This document shows positions 1 to 4,336 of a stretch of 7,523 nt of DNA, piece after piece. A program made the position numbers and the translations under genes. The stretch lies in the NCBI GenBank assembly GCA_013817115.1, contig JACDDG010000016.1, forward strand, positions 5,614 through 13,136, given 5' to 3'. The stretch's first letter is position 1; every line of letters begins with the position of its first letter. Under the pieces are notes generated by a model. The model ran no database searches, was not told the origin of the DNA, and saw nothing but the letters and a program-made list of their open reading frames with translations. Origin of the DNA: Parachlamydiaceae bacterium (GTDB lineage: Bacteria; Chlamydiota; Chlamydiia; Chlamydiales; Parachlamydiaceae).

Positions 1-1
1 G

Positions 2-526
2 GAAGATGAGGGGAAACAACTTTTTTTGATTGATCAACGTGCAGCACATGCGCGTATTATTTATGAGAAGCTGGTTAATAATCAATCTGCCAATCTGGAA
101 TTGCAGATGCTGTTAATCCCCCATCTACTTGAACTCCCTGCTTCCGAAGCTTCATTTCTTAGAGATCAGATGAGCTCTCTGCAGGATGCAGGCATACACA
201 TTAAAGAATTTGGTCCCACGAGCTTCGTGATTGATGCTTTGCCACAAATTTTCGGAAATATTGATCTCCACAAATTAGTTGATGAAATAGTAAAAAACAG
301 CTATGAAGGAGTACATTCAAAGGCTTTTGAAAAAGAAGTTAAGAAAAAACTGGCCCAGTCTGCGAGCCGTGCTGCCATTAGATCTGAAGCACGCTTAAAT
401 TTAACTGAGGCACAACATCTTCTTGATAATTTGATGGAATGCCAATACCCTAAACAATGTCCCTATGGCAAGTCTACATTTGTAACTTTAGACCTTAGTG
501 ATATCACCAAACTCTTTAACGCATGA
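2..526 (+). CDS. mutL: DNA mismatch repair protein MutL, C-terminal part (5' end outside window)
   Basis: MutL is the ATPase that links mismatch recognition by MutS to strand incision. Only the last 174 codons are visible; the frame is open from base 2, so the N-terminal ATPase domain lies off the left edge. The visible part is the MutL C-terminal dimerisation domain. It begins with LFLIDQRAAHARIIYEKL, corresponding to the LxxxDQHAAHERxxYE region of the family, and ends with CPYGKSTFVTLDLSDI, corresponding to the CPHGRP motif near the C terminus. The endonuclease motif DQHA(X)2E(X)4E is degenerate here: the sequence reads DQRA-AH-A-RIIY-E, so His is Arg and the first Glu is Ala. The SASRAAIR stretch stands where other MutL proteins have a Cys-containing ACHxAxR motif. 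Nicking activity is therefore doubtful. The stop TGA (524-526) lies 18 bp before pepP. The family assignment is firm; the loss of activity is inferred from motifs. Confidence 0.93.
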   Translation, partial: EDEGKQLFLIDQRAAHARIIYEKLVNNQSANLELQMLLIPHLLELPASEASFLRDQMSSLQDAGIHIKEFGPTSFVIDALPQIFGNIDLHKLVDEIVKNSYEGVHSKAFEKEVKKKLAQSASRAAIRSEARLNLTEAQHLLDNLMECQYPKQCPYGKSTFVTLDLSDITKLFNA

Positions 527-531
527 AGGAG
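526..531 (+). promoter_or_regulatory. Shine-Dalgarno site of pepP
   Basis: AAGGAG starts on the last base of the mutL stop codon and lies 13 nt before the pepP ATG at 545. No promoter-like sequence fits in the 18-bp gap, so pepP is probably co-transcribed with mutL and may be translationally coupled to it. Confidence 0.6.
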
Positions 532-544
532 TTGCAAAACTCAT

Positions 545-1630
545 ATGAATTACACCGCTCGATTAAACAAATTACAAAAGCACCTACAGACCGCTAATTG
601 CGACCTCCTTATCATCGAAGAAGTCACAAACCTTTTCTACATGACCGGAATTGAACTATCAGCAGGAAAACTGCTTGTTGATGCGCACGGAGCATGCTTA
701 TTTGTGGATTCCAGATATTATGAAACGTGCCAAAAACTAAGTCCTTTTTCTGTCGAACTTTTTGAAGGAAATGTTATTCAAGATTGGATTTGCGAAAGGC
801 AATTTCGTAAAACATTAGGATTTGATAGCTCAGTTACGCCATATAATCGCTTTTTAGAACTTAAGAAGATTTGCGTGGGCCTCAAAAAGCACCTGGGAGG
901 GACTTCTGTTAAATTAACACCTCTTCAAGCACCGCTTAAAATGATACGCTGCATTAAAGATGCTGAGGAAATTGCTCTGCTTAAAAATGCTGCTGATTTA
1001 GGTTCAGAGGGTTTTGACTTTCTTTGCAATACTCTTAATCCAGGAATCACAGAATTAGAACTTGCAGTCGAACTTGAAATTTTCTGGAAGCGGAAAGGAA
1101 GCAAAGCTCTGGGTTTTGATCCAATTATTGCCTTTGGCGCCAATGGTTCTATGCCGCATTATCGCCCTGGAAAAACTCGCTTACAAAATGGCGATAGCGT
1201 ACTTTTTGACATCGGAGTCAACGTTCGACACTATTTTTCAGACATGACGCGGGTTGTATATTTTGGTTCACCGCGTGACGAAATTCCAAAAATTTACGAC
1301 ATTGTTCGAGAAGCTCAGCGTAGAGCCCTTAAGCTTTGTAAGCCAGGCACTCTAGTCAAAGAATTAGATCAGGCAGCACGTGGTTACATCACTAAAAATG
1401 GTTATGGGCAAAACTTTACTCATAATTTAGGACACGGAGTGGGCCTTGAAATCCATGAAGCGCCTTCATTAAGCCAGAAATCGGTAGATAAGAACATGCC
1501 ACTGGAAGAAGGCATGGTCATCACCATTGAACCGGGCATTTACCTGCCGGACATCGGCGGTGTCCGCCTTGAGGATACTGTTGTGATTACAGTTAACGGG
1601 TATGAGAATCTTACAAACCGGCCGGTTTAG
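545..1630 (+). CDS. pepP: Xaa-Pro aminopeptidase (peptidase family M24B)
   Basis: A cytosolic metallopeptidase that removes an N-terminal residue preceding proline, used in peptide turnover. The 361-residue protein has the usual two parts: a creatinase-like N-terminal domain (about 1-130) and a pita-bread catalytic domain (about 140-355). All five metal ligands of the family are visible: D222 (LFDIG), D233 (FSDMTR), H297 (GHGVG), E329 (TIEPGIY) and E343 (RLEDT). H205 (MPHYRPG) and H304 (EIHEAP) match the conserved catalytic-site histidines. The length is typical for the short bacterial PepP/YpdF-like form. The ATG at 545 has an SD upstream and gives a normal N terminus (MNYTARLNKL), so the start is secure. 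It lies directly behind mutL, an arrangement I recall from Chlamydia. Nothing in it looks damaged. Whether the substrate is strictly Xaa-Pro rather than another M24 substrate cannot be told from the sequence. Confidence 0.95.
   Translation: MNYTARLNKLQKHLQTANCDLLIIEEVTNLFYMTGIELSAGKLLVDAHGACLFVDSRYYETCQKLSPFSVELFEGNVIQDWICERQFRKTLGFDSSVTPYNRFLELKKICVGLKKHLGGTSVKLTPLQAPLKMIRCIKDAEEIALLKNAADLGSEGFDFLCNTLNPGITELELAVELEIFWKRKGSKALGFDPIIAFGANGSMPHYRPGKTRLQNGDSVLFDIGVNVRHYFSDMTRVVYFGSPRDEIPKIYDIVREAQRRALKLCKPGTLVKELDQAARGYITKNGYGQNFTHNLGHGVGLEIHEAPSLSQKSVDKNMPLEEGMVITIEPGIYLPDIGGVRLEDTVVITVNGYENLTNRPV
1615..1628. repeat. Perfect 14-bp palindrome across the pepP stop
   Basis: AAACCGGCCGGTTT is exactly self-complementary and its last base is the first base of the TAG stop of pepP. 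It encodes the final N-R-P-V. It has no unpaired loop and no following T-run, so it is unlikely to be an efficient terminator; it may be chance. Confidence 0.4.
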
Positions 1631-1699
1631 TCGAATTAAAAGGACTTTCAAAAAGGAAAAGCATGAGGAATAATCCTGGGAGGCATTTTTCACGCAGAG

Positions 1700-1719
1700 A
1701 AGCTGCTGCGAAGCAGCTT
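1700..1719 (+). repeat. 8-bp hairpin with GCGA tetraloop in left outer arm
   Basis: AAGCTGCT (1700-1707) pairs exactly with AGCAGCTT (1712-1719) around the loop GCGA, a GNRA-type tetraloop if transcribed in the + direction. The right arm has a related but shorter hairpin at 2139-2151 (GCTGC, loop TTC, GCAGC). No T-run follows, so it does not look like a terminator. Confidence 0.6.
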
Positions 1720-1740
1720 GTAGCACGTCATTCCAATCAG

Positions 1741-1955
1741 GCTTTTAACTCAATCTTTTTTTGAAAAAGCTGTAGGATAGATATTGTATTGTCCCTGCCA
1801 GGCTTTTCCTATTACTAAAATCATTTTAAAGAGAGAACTGCCTTAAAGTCCCAATGGGGACTTAAGTCAGTTCTCTCTTGAAAAAGATGTGGGGCTGCAA
1901 GAGACAAAGGCATCGTTGGTATCCTACATCTTTTTCAAAAGATTGAGTTAAAAGC
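1741..1955. repeat. Inner inverted repeat 1 (about 36-bp arms)
   Basis: The left arm 1741-1778 begins GCTTTTAACTCAATC and ends TGTAGGAT. The right arm 1921-1955 is its reverse complement apart from three fewer T bases and one substitution. A third copy of part of the arm, TTGAAAAAGATGT at 1878-1890, is exactly complementary to 1926-1938, so two mutually exclusive stems are possible. The region between the arms contains the separate hairpin at 1829-1879. Confidence 0.75.
1829..1879. repeat. Long near-perfect hairpin at the centre of inverted repeat 1
   Basis: AAGAGAGAACTG (1829-1840) pairs exactly with CAGTTCTCTCTT (1868-1879). Inside, CTTAAAGTCCC (1842-1852) pairs with GGGACTTAAG (1857-1866) with one bulged A and a small loop. 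This is the most stable-looking hairpin in the window. On the + strand it is followed by GAAAAAGATG, not a T-run. On the - strand it is followed by the T-rich TTTAAAATGATTTT, but no minus-strand gene lies upstream of it. Confidence 0.7.
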
Positions 1956-1961
1956 ATGATT

Positions 1962-2119
1962 CAATGCCGTGCGTCGTAGCCTCCAAATATTTTCAAGCCA
2001 CGATTGAGATGTTAGCAAGCAAGAATGTAGCAAAAATGAGCTACATTTTGCAACGTTCTACGCCCTGCTAGGATCATGATCTGGCTTTAACTTATTTGGA
2101 GGCTACGATGCACGGCAAT
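1962..2119. repeat. Inner inverted repeat 2 (about 27-bp arms)
   Basis: The left arm 1962-1989 (CAATGCCGTGCGTCGTAGCC and following) is the reverse complement of the right arm 2094-2119 with one substitution across the core. The loop is itself a weaker imperfect hairpin: about 2010-2045 (GAATGTAGCAAAA against TTTTGCAACGTTC) folds back on itself. The right end of this repeat touches the right outer arm of the enclosing element. Confidence 0.7.
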
Positions 2120-2308
2120 GGAATGACGTGCTACAATTGCTGCTTCGCAGCTTGAAGCCATTACATTTTGTAAAAAAAATATGCGTAAAATATGGGGGAT
2201 GTTTTTGCGTCTCTGCGTTGAAATCCCCCCAATTCGTTCCAAGATGCAGACCATTGGGGCAAGAACACTATTCACATAGATTTCAATCTTAAAAAAAATA
2301 TTTCTATA

Positions 2309-2389
2309 TCTCAAATTCTTAAAGTGTTAGTAATAAATTAAGATAAAGCATCAATCAAGGAGGACTGGAATGAGTTTTTTTCAGCATAA
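2309..2389 (+). pseudogene. DUF4160 gene, 3' remnant (left module copy)
   Basis: Reading in the frame that ends at TAA 2387-2389 gives DKASIKEDWNEFFSA. This matches the tail NKVTIEEDWNEFFSA of the right-hand DUF4160 copy and the EAWNEFF ending typical of the family. The frame is interrupted by TAA at 2339-2341. Upstream of it, SQILKVLVIN may correspond to FQIVKAN, with about five extra codons. No trace of the N-terminal two thirds (MPT start, HIH, AKFW) is found; that space holds the inverted-repeat element. This is a dead fragment kept because its end overlaps the DUF2442 start. Confidence 0.6.
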
Positions 2390-2643
2390 GCCCTTAGCAA
2401 GCTAAAAAAGTCGAATTTGAAAATGATAACATGTGTGTAAAACTTCAAGATGGCCGCAAACTTATTGTCCCCTTAGTCTATTTTCCTCGTCTTTTTCAAG
2501 CCTCTGAAGAGCAGCGTAATGATTACATCATCAGTGGTGGTGGCAAAGGGATACACTGGGAATCTATAGATGAGGATATCCATGTGGGTAATCTTTTGCT
2601 CGGGATCTTCAACGATGCGGGCCCCATGACAAAATCCGCTTAA
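2354..2643 (+). repeat. Direct repeat, copy 1 (partner 3932-4217)
   Basis: This segment, from the DUF4160 tail to the DUF2442 stop, is repeated in the same orientation at 3932-4217 with about 94 percent identity and one 4-nt gap (hand count). Similarity ends at the stop codon and fades quickly upstream of the SD. The two copies lie about 1.58 kb apart and flank the kinase-like gene, so recombination between them would delete 2686-3672. Confidence 0.85.
2370..2643 (+). pseudogene. DUF2442 gene, frameshifted (left module copy)
   Basis: The ATG at 2370 has a strong SD (AGGAGG, 2358-2363) and the same first nine codons as the intact copy at 3948. After CCCTTAGC there are four extra bases (AAGC or an equivalent placement, 2399-2402), giving the product MSFFQHKPLAS and a TAA at 2403-2405. 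The rest of the gene is open in the shifted frame to TAA 2641-2643 and encodes a recognisable DUF2442 body (LIVPLVYFPRL, GIHWESIDEDIHVGNLLLG). An internal ATG at 2431 could give 70 residues but has no SD and lacks the first beta-strand region. Against the intact copy I count about 16 base substitutions, roughly half of them changing an amino acid. The lesion looks recent. A functional 70-residue product cannot be excluded but is unlikely. Confidence 0.8.
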
Positions 2644-2676
2644 ATTAAACCCAAGATTATTTCTATAAAATTTTTT

Positions 2677-2680
2677 AAGG
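2677..2680 (+). promoter_or_regulatory. Shine-Dalgarno site of the kinase-like gene
   Basis: AAGG lies five bases before the ATG at 2686. It supports starting at this codon, which is what gives the protein its hydrophobic N terminus. Confidence 0.5.
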
Positions 2681-2685
2681 TACAT

Positions 2686-3672
2686 ATGCTTAAATTTAAA
2701 TGGATAGTTACAGTTGCTTTTTGCTTATGCGGCTTCTTAGTATTGAACGGGCAAATCGAACAGAAAGATCAAATAATTCTGCGGGTTGCTCAGCAGTTGG
2801 CAGATGGCAATACCGATAAAAATGAAATTCGTATCGAAAGCTTAACCGGAGGGTTAACAAATGAGAACTATAAAGTCTCAATCGGTTCCCGCTGTTATTT
2901 TTTCCGTGTTAACAATGGAATGAACTCACTTCTGGGCTGTTCATTAGAAAGAGAATGGAGGATCACAAGTATCGTTTCAAAATTTGAAATCTGCCCTAAT
3001 GTAGCCTTTTATGCTCCTCAAGAGGGAATTTTAGTAACGGATTTCATTCAAGCAAAAAGTGACAAACTTAATTTACATGATCATGCCACTATGAAAAAAT
3101 TATGCCATCAAATCTATGACTTCCATAGTCTTAACATAGAATTCCCAACCCAATTCGACCCTTATTCAAATATAGAATATTATTTGGAAAAAATCCGTGA
3201 ATTAAATATAAAACTCCCCCTCTCTTTACATGAGACAATTCTTCCTGCAATTAGAACCTTTCAGCAATTATTTACCTCGACATCTAATCTGAATGTTGTC
3301 AAAATTCCGGCACACCTTGATTTGCATGTAGGAAATATACTAGATGATGGATATAAACTGTGGCTGATCGATTGGGAATACGCAGCTATGGCAGATCCAT
3401 TTTTTGATTTAGCAACCCTTGCGTCGACAGAGAAGTTTTCCGATAGTGAAATGATTGAAATGCTTAGGTATTACCTAAAGAGAAATCCCACAAAAGAAGA
3501 AAACGACTATTTTTATAAAATGCGCATTTTAGCAGATACGCGTTGGGCATTATGGTCATTTCTTCAAGCAAAAATATCTCCCCTAGATGAGCCTTTTGAA
3601 CAAGCTGGGAATGAATTTATTTGGCAGATTCTTGAACGAATTGAAGTACCCCCAACTTTTCCTAGTTGTTAA
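2686..3672 (+). CDS. Choline/thiamine kinase-like phosphotransferase (APH fold) with hydrophobic N terminus
   Basis: Likely transfers phosphate from ATP to a small alcohol such as choline, ethanolamine or thiamine. The 328-residue protein shows the aminoglycoside-phosphotransferase/choline-kinase fold in order: glycine loop LTGGLTNENYKV (53-64), conserved Glu in LEREWR (E88/E90), catalytic HLDLHVGN (H210, D212, N217) and metal-binding LIDWEYAAMADPFFDLA (D229, E231). GGLTN and IDWEYA-DPxFDLA are typical of LicA/choline kinases; HLDLHVGN also resembles bacterial thiamine kinase. The usual strand-3 Lys position reads YFFRVNNG, with Arg, as in choline kinases. The odd part is the first 22 residues, MLKFKWIVTVAFCLCGFLVL and following: two Lys and then a hydrophobic run like a signal peptide or membrane anchor, which such kinases normally lack. 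The SD at 2677 supports this start. It begins 42 bp after the broken DUF2442 copy, in the same direction. The exact substrate is not determinable here. Confidence 0.82.
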   Translation: MLKFKWIVTVAFCLCGFLVLNGQIEQKDQIILRVAQQLADGNTDKNEIRIESLTGGLTNENYKVSIGSRCYFFRVNNGMNSLLGCSLEREWRITSIVSKFEICPNVAFYAPQEGILVTDFIQAKSDKLNLHDHATMKKLCHQIYDFHSLNIEFPTQFDPYSNIEYYLEKIRELNIKLPLSLHETILPAIRTFQQLFTSTSNLNVVKIPAHLDLHVGNILDDGYKLWLIDWEYAAMADPFFDLATLASTEKFSDSEMIEMLRYYLKRNPTKEENDYFYKMRILADTRWALWSFLQAKISPLDEPFEQAGNEFIWQILERIEVPPTFPSC

Positions 3673-3673
3673 A

Positions 3674-3702
3674 TTGCAAAAATGTGAGTGATATGTTAAG
3701 AT
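3674..3702 (+). promoter_or_regulatory. Possible sigma-70-type promoter of the right DUF4160-DUF2442 module
   Basis: TTGCAA (3674-3679) and TAAGAT (3697-3702) are separated by 17 bp, and each matches the consensus hexamer at four of six positions. The implied start of transcription is just before the SD of DUF4160. In AT-rich DNA such matches arise easily, so support is modest. Confidence 0.35.
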
Positions 3703-3720
3703 ACAGAAAAGGAAATGATT

Positions 3721-3967
3721 ATGCCGACACTATTTGAACATGAAGGTTATCGCTTTTTTTTCTTTTCAAATGAGGGTGATCCTAGAGAGCCTTGTCACAT
3801 TCATATTAGAAAGGGAGAATCTCCTGCGAAGTTTTGGATAAAACCTGAAATATCCTTGGCTGAAATCGTATGCGATGTCCTCAAAAGAATTAGCTAAGTT
3901 ATTTCAAATTGTAAAAGCAAATAAAGTAACTATCGAGGAGGACTGGAATGAGTTTTTTTCAGCATAA
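3721..3967 (+). pseudogene. DUF4160 gene with one-base frameshift (right module copy)
   Basis: The start ATG at 3721 gives the family-typical MPTLFEHEGYRFFFF and has AAAAGGAA six bases upstream; the ATG at 3715 lies within reach of the same SD and is less likely. The body shows EPCHIHIRKGESPAKFW, matching the EPPHxHV...AKFWL core of DUF4160. After SLAE the frame changes: as written it ends at TAA 3895-3897, giving about 58 residues. In the +1 frame the expected tail follows (MSSKELAKLFQIVKANKV, then TIEEDWNEFFSA) to TAA 3965-3967. Removing one A from the run at 3863-3865 restores an 81-residue protein of normal family length. The restored end overlaps the DUF2442 start by 20 bp. DUF4160 and DUF2442 genes are often adjacent and I recall them as suspected toxin-antitoxin-like pairs; that role is unproven. 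A sequencing error or +1 programmed frameshift are alternatives. Confidence 0.8.
3936..3941 (+). promoter_or_regulatory. Strong Shine-Dalgarno site of DUF2442, inside the DUF4160 reading frame
   Basis: AGGAGG lies six bases before the ATG at 3948 and is part of the codons for E-E-D near the end of DUF4160. Ribosomes finishing the restored DUF4160 frame would terminate at 3967, just past this start, a layout that suits translational coupling. The same site is kept at 2358-2363 in the left copy. Confidence 0.75.
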
Positions 3968-4217
3968 GCCCTTAGCTAAAAAAGTCGAATTTGAAAATGA
4001 TAACATGTGTGTAGAGCTTCAAGATGGCCGCAAACTTATTGTCCCCTTAGTCTATTTCCCACGTCTTTTTCAAGCTTCTGAAGATCAGCGTAATGGCTAC
4101 ATCATCAGTGGAGGTGGCATAGGAATACACTGGGAATCTATAAATGAGGATATCCATGTGGGTAATCTTATGCTCGGGATCTTCAATGCTGAGGGCCCCA
4201 TGACAAAATCCGCTTAA
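3948..4217 (+). CDS. DUF2442 family protein (intact right copy)
   Basis: An 89-residue protein of the DUF2442 family. The typical core is visible: VEFENDNMCVELQDGRKLIV (13-32), PLVYFPRLFQASEDQRNGY (33-51), GGGIGIHWESINEDIHVGNLMLG (55-77). No signal peptide or membrane segment is seen; a small soluble cytosolic protein is expected. The function of the family is not established. It is usually found next to a DUF4160 gene, which is also the case here, though that gene is frameshifted. If the pair were toxin and antitoxin, loss of the partner would leave this gene as an orphan. The start is well supported by AGGAGG six bases upstream. A broken paralogue lies at 2370-2643. Convergent with the long minus-strand gene, with a 119-bp AT-rich gap in which I see no clear terminator. 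Confidence 0.87.
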   Translation: MSFFQHKPLAKKVEFENDNMCVELQDGRKLIVPLVYFPRLFQASEDQRNGYIISGGGIGIHWESINEDIHVGNLMLGIFNAEGPMTKSA

Positions 4218-4336
4218 AACAGAGCCCTTAATTTTTTTAAACAAATATTATTAACGTCTCATTCTCAGCGATTTACTTAGAAAAAAGGTCTTCCGAGTCA
4301 GGGAAACACAGGAATGATTAGCAGCATTAGTATTTG

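Larger units (their letters stand above)
1661..2247. repeat. Composite inverted-repeat element, non-coding
   Basis: This stretch fills most of the 739-bp gap between pepP and the next coding remnant. Its ends are inverted copies of each other. The best-matching parts are 1705-1735 against 2119-2151, where the arms agree except for a 2-nt gap and share TTGTAGCACGTCATTCCA exactly. Farther out, the CGCAGAGA end of 1678-1700 matches TCTCTGCG in 2210-2230. A weaker outermost match pairs 1661-1677 with 2231-2247. The right arm carries about 58 extra bases (2152-2209). Two further long inverted repeats lie inside. No transposase is encoded and no clear target-site duplication is seen. It could be a MITE-like non-autonomous element, a remnant of several nested insertions, or a dispersed palindromic repeat family. 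The 120 bp to its right (2248-2369) hold only the DUF4160 tail and AT-rich DNA. Confidence 0.75.
3932..4217 (+). repeat. Direct repeat, copy 2 (partner 2354-2643)
   Basis: Same-orientation partner of the left segment. This copy keeps the DUF2442 frame, and its sequence at the lesion (CCCTTAGCTAAAAAAGTC) shows that the other copy gained four bases. Confidence 0.85.

Noticed and set aside
1469..1726. Minus-strand open frame of 85 codons overlapping the end of pepP
   Set aside because: It lies opposite conserved pepP catalytic codons and enters the repeat arm; no SD or family features.
1829..1879. Rho-independent terminator of pepP
   Set aside because: The hairpin is strong but 200 bp past the stop and followed on the + strand by GAAAAAG, not by T residues.
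1678..2230. CRISPR array or insertion sequence
   Set aside because: The repeats are inverted and unequal rather than direct with regular spacers, and there is no transposase frame.
2087..2314. Minus-strand open frame of 75 codons across the right part of the repeat element
   Set aside because: It is translated repeat DNA: it runs through the inverted arms, has low-complexity content, no SD and no recognisable domain. Such frames are common artefacts in dispersed repeats.
2431..2643. 70-residue DUF2442 product as a functional gene
   Set aside because: No SD before the ATG at 2431, it lacks the first strand of the domain, and the proper start with a strong SD exists upstream in the shifted frame. 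Treated as part of a pseudogene.
4218..4336. Bidirectional terminator between the convergent genes
   Set aside because: There are T-runs (near 4230) and an A-run (near 4280), but I found only 4-5 bp stems next to them, too weak to call.
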